From: Pseudomonadota bacterium
GTDB lineage: Bacteria > Pseudomonadota > Zetaproteobacteria > Mariprofundales > Mariprofundaceae
Reading direction: 5' to 3'
Assembly (NCBI GenBank): GCA_002401635.1
Contig: NVTQ01000021.1
Coordinates: 16,975-22,113, forward strand
Length of the DNA: 5,139 bases
How positions within the stretch are numbered: position 1 is the first letter of the stretch; each line of letters starts with the position of its first letter. The notes under the pieces were generated by a model. That model saw only the letters and a program-made list of their open reading frames with translations, did no database searches and was not told the origin of the DNA. The translations under genes were made by a program, and so were the position numbers. Shown in pieces: positions 1 to 5,139 of this stretch.

Positions 1-851
1 TTCACCGCTTTGCGATTGGCATGGGTAATGATTTCCCCTTGTGCCATTTTAGTGAGTTTGCCAACCATGCCGCCAATAATCACATGTTGGATGCCTTCTT
101 TAACACAGCTATCCAAAGCAGGGCCTAAAAAATCACCCATTTGCACAAAACATGCTTGCTCCAATTCAGGCAATGCCGCAATCACAAATTTTTCTGTGCG
201 CCCGCCTGTGGTGAGCACCACCGTGTCTTGCCCTTGATTGGCTGCCACTTCAATACCTTGCACCACAGAAGCCCGAAATGCTGCGGTAGAATACGGATGC
301 ACAATGCCTGTTGTACCCAAAATCGAAATGCCGCCAAGGATACCCAAGCGGTCGTTGAGTGTTTTTTTGGCGCGTTCTTCGCCATCAGGCACAGAGATTG
401 TGACTTCTAAACCATGTTTTTCCAATAAAGATGCACCCACTTCGCGCACATTGTCTGCAATGTTTTTGCGTGGCACTGGATTAATCGCAGGGCCGCCAAC
501 CTCCAAACCCAATCCGCGCATCGTGATGCGCCCAACACCTTGCCCACCTGCAAGCACAATCTCACCAGCCTTACCTTCGAGCAAGCGCACATCAACGGTC
601 AAGTGTGCCTTGTCTGTGCAATCGGGATCATCACCTGCATCTTTGATACACATAGCATGCGCTGTTGTGCTGCCATCGGTTTGCCCATCATGAATTTGAA
701 AAGTTACCCGTGTACCATTGGGTAATAACGCTTCAACTTCTGGGGGAACTTGCCCTGAAAGCAAGCCCACCGTTGCCGCGCGCGCTGCTGCCGCAGCGTT
801 TGCACCTGTGGTAAATCCTTTGCGGGTTCCGCGTTCGCGCTTTTTCATCAT
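1..851 (-). CDS. cbiD: Cobalt-precorrin-5B C1-methyltransferase CbiD, C-terminus cut off by window edge
   Basis: CbiD transfers a methyl group from S-adenosylmethionine to C1 of cobalt-precorrin-5B, giving cobalt-precorrin-6A. It is characteristic of the cobalt-early (anaerobic) B12 pathway and is not related to the CobA/CbiF methyltransferase fold. Reading the minus strand from position 851 gives 283 uninterrupted codons and then leaves the window. Family landmarks appear in order: GFTTGANAAAAARAA (residues 12-26), KDAGDDPDCTD (70-80), GVGRITMRGLGLEVGGPAIN (105-124), LGILGGISILGTTGIVHPYS (169-188) and GGMVGKLTKMAQGEIITHA (260-278). CbiD proteins are usually about 360-380 residues, so roughly 80-100 C-terminal residues are missing. 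The start is ATG at 851-849; a second ATG follows at once (848-846) and cannot be excluded. The gene begins 3 bases after the cobA stop, with a GGCGAG-like ribosome binding site inside the end of cobA, which suggests translational coupling. The identity is secure. Confidence 0.95.
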   Translation of the reverse strand, partial: MMKKRERGTRKGFTTGANAAAAARAATVGLLSGQVPPEVEALLPNGTRVTFQIHDGQTDGSTTAHAMCIKDAGDDPDCTDKAHLTVDVRLLEGKAGEIVLAGGQGVGRITMRGLGLEVGGPAINPVPRKNIADNVREVGASLLEKHGLEVTISVPDGEERAKKTLNDRLGILGGISILGTTGIVHPYSTAAFRASVVQGIEVAANQGQDTVVLTTGGRTEKFVIAALPELEQACFVQMGDFLGPALDSCVKEGIQHVIIGGMVGKLTKMAQGEIITHANRKAV

Positions 852-854
852 GCG

Positions 855-1604
855 CTAAATATCTCGCCATTGTCGGCGTTCATTCACGACATCACCAATC
901 ACCACAATCGCAGGCGATATGCCCACCAAATCACCATTGATGACATCCGCCAGTGTGCCATAATCTTGTTTTTCAGTCGGCAAACTCACCGCATGAAGCA
1001 CCGCAACGGGTGTTGCTGCCTTCATGCCTGCATCCACAAGGTTGATTGCAATTTTTGGCAGATTGCGTGTACCCATATAAATCACCAACACAGGAAATGC
1101 TGCAACCAATGCTTGCCAATCCATACGTGATTTATCTTCGGCTTCATGCCCTGTTAAAAAAGCCAACGATGCATTGACTGTCCTATCAGTCACGGGAATA
1201 CCCGCCATGGCAGGTGCTGCAATGCCTGATGTGATGCCTGGAATCACGCGAAAGGGAATATTATGTTCTGCCAAAGCACGAATTTCTTCACCACCACGTC
1301 CAAACACAAATGGGTCACCGCCTTTAAGGCGCACCACTCGTTTATTTTCTTTGGCAAGCTTCACCAATGTCTGACAAATATCTTGCTGACTCGCCGATGG
1401 TTTGCCGCCACGTTTGCCTGCAAACACAAGCTCTGCACCCGTACAAGCCATATCCATAATTGCATCAGATACCAGTGCATCATGCACAATCACATCGCAG
1501 TCTGCGATAAGGGAAGCCGCAGCCAACGTAAGCAAGCTTGCATCACCAGGCCCAGCACCAACTAGGGCAACTTCGCCTTGTTTTAATGGGCTGTTTAATT
1601 TCAT
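855..1604 (-). CDS. cobA: Uroporphyrinogen-III C-methyltransferase (SUMT), stand-alone form
   Basis: This enzyme adds two S-adenosylmethionine methyl groups to uroporphyrinogen III, at C2 and C7, to make precorrin-2. That is the branch point towards siroheme and cobalamin. The 249-residue length is normal for a single-domain SUMT, and there is no CysG-type dehydrogenase/ferrochelatase domain. Visible motifs are the N-terminal VGAGPGD loop (residues 15-21), RLKGGDPFVFGRGGEE (92-107), which is the SUMT signature, GITSGIAAPAMAGIPVTDR (123-141) followed by a LTGHE motif (150-154), and YMGTRNLP (176-183). The ATG overlaps the cbiC stop in an ATGA arrangement (1604-1601), a sign of translational coupling. 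Since no precorrin-2 dehydrogenase is fused to it or present here, that step must be encoded elsewhere. Placing it in a B12 operon argues for a B12 role rather than a siroheme-only role. Confidence 0.96.
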   Translation of the reverse strand: MKLNSPLKQGEVALVGAGPGDASLLTLAAASLIADCDVIVHDALVSDAIMDMACTGAELVFAGKRGGKPSASQQDICQTLVKLAKENKRVVRLKGGDPFVFGRGGEEIRALAEHNIPFRVIPGITSGIAAPAMAGIPVTDRTVNASLAFLTGHEAEDKSRMDWQALVAAFPVLVIYMGTRNLPKIAINLVDAGMKAATPVAVLHAVSLPTEKQDYGTLADVINGDLVGISPAIVVIGDVVNERRQWRDI

Positions 1605-2272
1605 ATGTTTTTTTCTCTAGCTTCAGCCAAAGCCAGCATCGCATGAATCGCAGAGACGACCAAGGTCGAGCCACCTTTGCGACCTCGTGTAATCACCCAA
1701 GGTATGTGTTGTTGTGCGGCGACTTCATCTTTGGATTCTTCTGCGGAGACAAAACCCACAGGCATACCCACAATCAGCGCAGGTTTTGCACCTTCTTCAT
1801 CAATCAAGCGTAACACTTCCAACAATGCCGTGGGCGCATTACCCACACCAACAATCGCACCATCAAGCAAACCCAAACGATGTGCCTTACGCATGGCTTG
1901 CACGGCTCGCGTTGTACCTTCGGCTTTGGCGGTTTCAATCACATCTTCATCGGATATAAACTGATGGGTTTGCACACCAAAGTGAGACAAACGAGGTTTG
2001 GATAAACCCACACAAATCATTTCCACATCGGCAACAATGGGCGCACCCGCAGCAATCGCTTCTAACCCTGCTTGCATGGCAGCATCGTGAAATTCAGTTA
2101 AACCATTAAACTCAAAGTCAGCCGTAGCGTGAATCATACGGCGCACCAAAGGCCATTGTTCATTGCTATATGTGCCTTTATCGCCAGCTTCTGCATCAAC
2201 AATAGCAAACGAAGAATGCTCAATAGCTTGCCCTGCTTTGGTCAGTTGTTCTGTAACTACATTTTGACTCAT
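1601..2272 (-). CDS. cbiC: Cobalt-precorrin-8X methylmutase (CbiC/CobH family)
   Basis: The enzyme moves the methyl group from C11 to C12 of (cobalt-)precorrin-8 to give cobyrinate or hydrogenobyrinate, the last ring rearrangement of corrin synthesis. The 223-residue protein has the family features: VRRMIHATADFEF (residues 43-55), with H48 matching the expected catalytic histidine, ADVEMICVGLSK (81-92), GNAPTALLEVL (144-154), GMPVGFVSAEESK (169-181) and the C-terminal RGRKGGSTLVVSAIHAML (196-213). Motifs do not separate CbiC from CobH; cbiC is chosen because cbiX and cbiD in the same operon point to the cobalt-early route. It starts 9 bases after the cbiX stop and overlaps cobA by 4 bases. 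Confidence 0.95.
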   Translation of the reverse strand: MSQNVVTEQLTKAGQAIEHSSFAIVDAEAGDKGTYSNEQWPLVRRMIHATADFEFNGLTEFHDAAMQAGLEAIAAGAPIVADVEMICVGLSKPRLSHFGVQTHQFISDEDVIETAKAEGTTRAVQAMRKAHRLGLLDGAIVGVGNAPTALLEVLRLIDEEGAKPALIVGMPVGFVSAEESKDEVAAQQHIPWVITRGRKGGSTLVVSAIHAMLALAEAREKNI

Positions 2273-2276
2273 TTTC

Positions 2277-2284
2277 TTACCTCA
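2277..2284 (-). promoter_or_regulatory. Ribosome binding site of cbiC overlapping the cbiX stop codon
   Basis: On the minus strand the sequence reads TGAGGTAAGAAAATG, so the TGA stop of cbiX (2284-2282) forms part of the GAGGTAAG Shine-Dalgarno-like sequence that precedes the cbiC ATG at 2272. This is a strong site and implies that ribosomes finishing cbiX can restart on cbiC. Confidence 0.7.
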
Positions 2285-3124
2285 ATGGTGGTGATGATGC
2301 CCAAAGCCATGTTCTTCGGAAAACTGACGATACTTACAACCATCACATTCCAACATTTTCGGTTCATCTCTGCCTTCACCTTTGGCATCGGCAACACGCT
2401 CATCCAATAATTCATAAATTGCATCATCAAAACCAATATATTTACCCAAAGCAAAAGAAATTGTCGGGTATTGTTTTCCCAAACGCGCGACTTGCTTAGC
2501 AATACGCTTGATTAATACGCCTGTGTACAAATAATAAGGGAGTACAACCACTTGTTTCATGCCGCAAGCGACTTGGCGTTGCACCACCGTTTCCACTTTA
2601 GGGTAAGTGATGCCTGTAAATGCCAAATCCACCATTTCATGCCCTGTTTCTTCAAACAGCCAACGTGCCATTTTGGCGATTTCACCATTGGCAACACGAT
2701 CCGATGAGCCTCTAGCAAGCAACACAACGCCTGTGTTTTTGGCATCAGGTGCATCCAAAGCAAGCATAGCCTTAGATAATTCAGTCTTCAGAGCCTGCAA
2801 TACTTTGTCCGTCGCCCCCAAATGTTTTGCCATGATAAATTCCACATCTGGGTTGTGCTCGCGCGCATGTTCAATGTGATGTGGAATTTCCATTTTAACA
2901 TGAGCCGCCGCGCCCAAAATAAGCGGCACAACAATTACCCGTTTGGAATCTTTGGCGGCATGTGCCATGCCTGCATCCAGCGTAACATCGGCAAACTCAA
3001 TAAAGCACACCTCAATGCGGTCATCAGGGCGACGTTTGCGCCATTCTGTTGCAAAGGCCTCAATTTCATCATTGCCGCTTTGTTCGCGTGAGCCATGACC
3101 CACCAATAAGATAGTATCGTTCAT
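2282..3124 (-). CDS. cbiX: Sirohydrochlorin cobaltochelatase CbiX, long form with CxxC motif and His5 C-terminal tail
   Basis: CbiX inserts Co2+ into sirohydrochlorin in the cytoplasm, which commits it to cobalt-early B12 synthesis. The 280-residue protein is the long, duplicated form. The N-terminal half begins ILLVGHGSR (residues 5-13) with the expected catalytic histidine H10, and has a second one in GAAAHVKMEIPHH (71-83, H75). The C-terminal half repeats the pattern in degenerate form: VVLLARGSSDRVANGEIAKM (133-152), then VVVLPYYLYTGVLIKRI (192-208), without the equivalent histidines. The last 25 residues carry MLECDGCKYR (257-266), with C260 and C263, and end in five histidines (276-280). 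Long CbiX proteins are known with similar Cys and His-rich tails, some reported to bind an iron-sulfur cluster; whether this one does is not shown. A modest AAGG ribosome binding site lies 6 bases before the ATG, just beyond the palindromic repeat. Confidence 0.95.
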   Translation of the reverse strand: MNDTILLVGHGSREQSGNDEIEAFATEWRKRRPDDRIEVCFIEFADVTLDAGMAHAAKDSKRVIVVPLILGAAAHVKMEIPHHIEHAREHNPDVEFIMAKHLGATDKVLQALKTELSKAMLALDAPDAKNTGVVLLARGSSDRVANGEIAKMARWLFEETGHEMVDLAFTGITYPKVETVVQRQVACGMKQVVVLPYYLYTGVLIKRIAKQVARLGKQYPTISFALGKYIGFDDAIYELLDERVADAKGEGRDEPKMLECDGCKYRQFSEEHGFGHHHHH

Positions 3125-3132
3125 GATTAACC

Positions 3133-3179
3133 TTTTTTACCACAGAGTCACTGAGACACAGAGAAAAAATATAATTAAG
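3133..3179. repeat. Repeat copy A, left arm and central part of an intergenic palindromic element
   Basis: On the plus strand this 47-base unit starts TTTTTTACCACA and ends TATAATTAAG. The same two ends, in the same orientation, bound copy B at 3993-4042. Between them a 22-base block matches copy B at 15 positions by hand alignment, and copy B has 3 extra bases before the shared tail. It occupies the gap between cobM and cbiX. Short intergenic repeats with ACCACAGAG...CACAGAG cores are, from general recollection, seen in several bacterial genomes; no family name is assigned here. Confidence 0.8.
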
Positions 3180-3208
3180 CTTCCTCTGTGACGCTATGCC
3201 TCTGTGGT
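3139..3208. repeat. Imperfect palindrome able to form a long hairpin between cobM and cbiX
   Basis: The left arm (3139-3163) reads ACCACAGAG, nine intermediate bases, then CACAGAG. The right arm (3184-3208) is the reverse complement of the same plan: CTCTGTG, nine bases, CTCTGTGGT. The outer 9 and inner 7 positions pair perfectly, and 4 of the 9 middle positions also match, so 20 of 25 arm positions are complementary around a 20-base loop (3164-3183). On the minus-strand transcript the hairpin would be followed by A residues, not U, so it is not a typical rho-independent terminator. A role in mRNA stability or processing between cobM and cbiX is possible but inferred. The right arm overlaps the first-read base of the cobM stop region. 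Confidence 0.85.
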
Positions 3209-3990
3209 TAATCGTTTTTTCCTGCCTTGCGAAACCTGTGCGTAAAACTCGCATCATAAAGTTTCGACTTTTTTAGTTCTTGCCAATCTCTTGCACCCAA
3301 AGTTGGGCTGACCACAATCATGGCTTGCGCTGCAATTTTTTCAGCCCTGCATTTTTCACGGATATTCGCAATCGTGCCGCGCACAATCTTTTGCTCACCT
3401 GGCCATGATGCTTTTTGCACCACTAAAATTTTATCATCATCATGCCAACCTGCCGCCAACAATTCCTCACGAACTTTGTTCAAAAGAGTGATGGATAAAA
3501 ACATACAAATGGTGGTTTTATGTTGTGCCAGCTCGCGTAAAGATTCGCCTTCAGGCATGGGAGTGCGCCCTTCAACACGGGTGAAAATTACAGTTTGCGT
3601 CACTTCTGGCAGTGTTAAACTTTCGCTTGCAGCCGCCATGGATGCAAAAGCAGAAGAAACCCCCGCCACCACTTCCGATTCAATACCTGCCGCATCCAAA
3701 GGTTGCAGCATTTCAATCAAAGCGCCATAAAGCCCAGGATCGCCTGTCTGTAGGCGAATCACCGTGTCATGTTTTGCCGCTTGTTCAATCAGCCATGATG
3801 TAATGTCTTCCAAGGTCATACCCTTAGAATCAGCAATTTCACAGCCCTCAGATGCCCAAAGCGTACAAGCTTCTGACACCAATGAACCTGCATACAAAAT
3901 CGCACCCGCCTCACGCAAAAGCCGCTGACCTTTGACCGTGATTAACTCAGGATCACCAGGTCCTGCACCAACAAACCAGACTTTACCCAT
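3208..3990 (-). CDS. cobM: (Cobalt-)precorrin-4 C11-methyltransferase (CobM/CbiF)
   Basis: The enzyme methylates C11 of (cobalt-)precorrin-4 with S-adenosylmethionine to give precorrin-5A. It is a class III methyltransferase, sharing a fold with the cobA product. The 260-residue length is usual. Motifs seen: VGAGPGDPELITVKG (residues 7-21), LYAGSLVSE (32-40), RLQTGDPGLYGALIEML (79-95), TRVEGRTPMPEGESL (137-151), which is the CobM/CbiF-specific signature, KASWPGEQKIVRGT (193-206) and the terminal SKLYDASFTHRFR (242-254). In a cobalt-early operon the name cbiF is equally suitable. The ATG at 3990 lies 8 bases from the T-run end of repeat copy B, and the only visible ribosome binding site is a weak GTGG inside the repeat. 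The TAA stop (3210-3208) touches the arm of the downstream palindrome. Confidence 0.95.
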   Translation of the reverse strand: MGKVWFVGAGPGDPELITVKGQRLLREAGAILYAGSLVSEACTLWASEGCEIADSKGMTLEDITSWLIEQAAKHDTVIRLQTGDPGLYGALIEMLQPLDAAGIESEVVAGVSSAFASMAAASESLTLPEVTQTVIFTRVEGRTPMPEGESLRELAQHKTTICMFLSITLLNKVREELLAAGWHDDDKILVVQKASWPGEQKIVRGTIANIREKCRAEKIAAQAMIVVSPTLGARDWQELKKSKLYDASFTHRFRKAGKND

Positions 3991-3992
3991 GA

Positions 3993-4042
3993 TTTTTTAC
4001 CACAAAGGGGCGGAGAGGCAGAGAAATAAAAGTATAATTAAG
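3993..4042. repeat. Repeat copy B, half-element upstream of cobM
   Basis: This 50-base unit has the same ends as copy A (TTTTTTACCACA and TATAATTAAG) and an internal CAGAGAAA shared with it. It lacks the right arm: no CTCTGTG sequence follows position 4042, where the coding sequence of the GIY-YIG gene begins. It fills nearly all of the 47-base gap between that gene and cobM. Its TTA at 4038-4040 is the TAA stop codon of the GIY-YIG gene, so the repeat sets the end of that protein. Confidence 0.75.
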
Positions 4043-4061
4043 GTGTTTCATATGATTTCAA
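4031..4061 (-). promoter_or_regulatory. Weak candidate sigma-70 promoter for cobM
   Basis: On the minus strand TTGAAA (4061-4056) could serve as a -35 element and TATACT (4036-4031) as a -10 element, each one base from consensus. The 19-base spacer is longer than the preferred 16-18. Transcription would start about 30-35 bases before the cobM ATG. The -10 sequence lies in repeat copy B. AT-rich DNA yields such matches by chance, so this is only a possibility. Confidence 0.25.
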
Positions 4062-4892
4062 ATCCCTACCTGTTTCTGTACGCCACTCGGTTAATCCGTT
4101 TGCAGACCGACCTAAAACAATGGCGGCCGCAGCAGATGCACTATTAAAAACATAGTCATCAGAAAAAGTGAGCTTCTCAGTTATTATATTTTGATCTAAT
4201 AATGATTGACGAAGTTTATTAAAGTTATGTTTCTCGAAAGATGATGTGATGCTATGTGCTATCTTTGAATTCTTAAACACCAAGAAACCTTCAGGGTGTG
4301 TTTTGCCAGTCGCATTTGCACCTTTTTGCGACTTAATCATGAGCATTTCACTTTCCGCGTTAACATTATCGACTCTGTCCAGCGTTCTAAATACCTTATG
4401 CCCCAAAATACTGGTGAGCATTTGGATATGTTGTAAAAACTCTTCCATTTCTGCCTGGTCAGCTTCGGATATTTTCGACCTAGTTGGTGTTGTGTTATTT
4501 TCTAGAACAAACCTTCCCGCCTGTTGTGCAAGCTCGTACAGTCGGCTTTCCAAATATTTGATATGTGCTTTATTCAAATGTTCATCTTTGGATATAAATG
4601 CGATCACTTCAAACCAAAAGTCTTTTTGCGATGCGTGTTGTTTTAGTCGCTCATAAATATTTTCCGCTTCACCAATATAAATGCGATCTTTGCCGCCAAT
4701 ATCATCACTGCGCCCCAAAAGGAGGTAGATGCCTGTGGATTGCAAATCTCTCCTGTCTTTGCTCTGACTTAGCATAGAGCGCGGAATTTTATAAGCTTTG
4801 CCTGTCCAATTGGAAAGCTCTGCCACCCAGCGACCATCAGCCACGCCATCCATCAGGAAAAGACGAACTGACTTACCTAAAGTATCACTCAA
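4038..4892 (-). CDS. GIY-YIG nuclease-fold protein with C-terminal DUF4357 domain
   Basis: The 284-residue protein carries a GIY-YIG domain at about residues 50-125: GIY at 54-56, YIG at 72-74, an arginine at R82 in YERLKQH, and a glutamate at E115 in KYLESRLYEL. These are the expected catalytic positions, and all are present, so it may be an active nuclease. A linker at about 140-200 follows, then a DUF4357-like module: THPEGFLVFKNSKIA (198-212) and SASAAAAIVLGRSANGLTEW (251-270). This pairing is known in bacterial proteins of unclear function, sometimes discussed with defence or DNA-modification genes; no substrate is known to me. The start is TTG at 4892, backed by GGAG seven bases upstream; the next in-frame ATG (residue 14) would remove the conserved N-terminal strand. 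The gene lies 17 bases after an unidentified gene, and part of it is notably AT-rich (34 G+C in 120 bases at 4141-4260). No link to B12 synthesis is visible. Confidence 0.88.
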   Translation of the reverse strand: MSDTLGKSVRLFLMDGVADGRWVAELSNWTGKAYKIPRSMLSQSKDRRDLQSTGIYLLLGRSDDIGGKDRIYIGEAENIYERLKQHASQKDFWFEVIAFISKDEHLNKAHIKYLESRLYELAQQAGRFVLENNTTPTRSKISEADQAEMEEFLQHIQMLTSILGHKVFRTLDRVDNVNAESEMLMIKSQKGANATGKTHPEGFLVFKNSKIAHSITSSFEKHNFNKLRQSLLDQNIITEKLTFSDDYVFNSASAAAAIVLGRSANGLTEWRTETGRDLKSYETP

Positions 4893-4897
4893 CTTGG

Positions 4898-4903
4898 CTC
4901 TCC
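4898..4903 (-). promoter_or_regulatory. Ribosome binding site supporting the TTG start of the GIY-YIG gene
   Basis: The minus strand reads GGAGAG, then CCAAG, then the TTG codon at 4892-4890. GGAG sits seven bases from TTG, near the ideal distance, and lies within the 17-base gap after the preceding stop codon. It is the main reason for choosing TTG over the later in-frame ATG. Confidence 0.65.
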
Positions 4904-4909
4904 GAACCT

Positions 4910-5139
4910 TTATAGGCCATCTTTATATTCAACCTTTTTACCGCGTCTCCAACCCCAAAACATGCCCAAAAGCGCAGGCATCATCATCAGCAAAAAAGAT
5001 GACCACTTGCGTCCACCTGTCGGACGAATCGCTTCCGCCTCACCCATCAAAGCAAGGTGATACACACGTCCTTCAATATTCGTCCGCAGTTGCAATTGAT
5101 ATTCTGTGCCATCGGGTGGGCTATATTGCAAATCAATCA
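4910..5139 (-). CDS. Unidentified protein, C-terminal part, with one membrane helix and a cytoplasmic basic tail
   Basis: The minus-strand frame is open from the window edge to a TAA at 4912-4910, showing about 75 codons of a longer protein. An internal TTG at 5131 is not a convincing start, so the gene is treated as partial at its 5' end. The visible part begins with a polar, strand-like stretch (YSPPDGTEYQLQLRTNIEG). About 25 residues before the end comes a hydrophobic helix, SSFLLMMMPALLGMFWGW, then RRGKK and a short acidic end. By the positive-inside rule the basic tail would be cytoplasmic and the preceding domain extracytoplasmic. I do not recognise the family. Its place ahead of a B12 cluster allows a role in cobalt uptake, but nothing seen demands it. 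Confidence 0.6.
   Translation of the reverse strand, partial: IDLQYSPPDGTEYQLQLRTNIEGRVYHLALMGEAEAIRPTGGRKWSSFLLMMMPALLGMFWGWRRGKKVEYKDGL

Noticed and set aside
389..396. Further copy of the CACAGAG repeat core inside cbiD
   Set aside because: Only seven bases match, with no second core or shared ends, and the sequence is part of conserved coding region; a chance match.
238..693. Plus-strand open frame of 151 codons
   Set aside because: It lies wholly antisense to cbiD, whose minus-strand frame has strong family motifs throughout. The plus-strand translation is low in complexity, rich in Pro/Ser/Thr, and resembles no known family.
3125..3207. Start of a CRISPR array or transposon end
   Set aside because: There are only two related units about 860 bases apart, no regular spacers, no transposase and no visible target-site duplication.
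3139..3220. Rho-independent terminator between cobM and cbiX
   Set aside because: The hairpin is followed by A residues on the minus-strand transcript. A T-run exists on the plus strand side (3215-3220), but no plus-strand gene ends here.
3320..3730. Plus-strand open frame of 136 codons
   Set aside because: Antisense to cobM, with no recognisable motifs; a by-product of codon bias in the real gene.
3991..4037. Cobalamin riboswitch upstream of cobM
   Set aside because: The gap is only 47 bases, far too short, and no B12-box-like sequence (core GCCACTG) is seen on the minus strand here or in the 3125-3207 gap.
4246..4656. Plus-strand open frame of 136 codons rich in Cys and Ser
   Set aside because: Antisense to the GIY-YIG gene. 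The cysteines arise from complementary reading and no zinc-binding pattern is regular enough to support a gene.

Overview
The window is most of one minus-strand gene cluster for the early-cobalt-insertion (anaerobic type) branch of cobalamin (vitamin B12) corrin-ring synthesis. Nothing in it looks viral or plasmid-borne. The protein families, moderate base composition and tightly packed operon suggest a Gram-negative bacterium, most likely a proteobacterium. The sequence alone does not settle the genus; Zetaproteobacteria or Gammaproteobacteria are guesses only.

Reading in the direction of transcription (right to left): the window opens inside an unidentified gene (5139 to 4910) whose product ends in one membrane helix and a basic tail. 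Seventeen bases later comes a GIY-YIG nuclease-fold protein with a C-terminal DUF4357 domain (4892-4038), starting at TTG. A 47-base gap follows, then cobM/cbiF (3990-3208), an 83-base gap, cbiX (3124-2282), cbiC/cobH (2272-1601), cobA (1604-855) and cbiD (851 to beyond position 1). From cbiX on, the genes are 9 bases apart, overlapping by 4 bases, and 3 bases apart, so they are almost certainly one transcript.

The five B12 enzymes act at separate steps of one pathway. CobA makes precorrin-2 from uroporphyrinogen III. CbiX inserts cobalt into sirohydrochlorin. CobM/CbiF methylates C11 of cobalt-precorrin-4. CbiD methylates C1 of cobalt-precorrin-5B. CbiC moves the C11 methyl to C12 to give cobyrinate. 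CbiX together with CbiD indicates the cobalt-early route, although several proteins also match Cob-named families. The precorrin-2 dehydrogenase, CbiL, CbiH, CbiG, CbiE/T and CbiJ are not here and would be expected nearby.

The most unusual structure is a small repeat that fills both wide gaps of the B12 part. A complete copy (3133-3210) is an imperfect palindrome with two 25-base arms, one overlapping the cobM stop codon. A half copy (3993-4042) lies between the nuclease gene and cobM and contributes the nuclease stop codon. Each copy ends 8 to 14 bases before the next start codon. The nuclease gene is locally AT-rich and has no obvious link to B12, so it may be a later insertion. No stretch over 300 bases lacks a gene.
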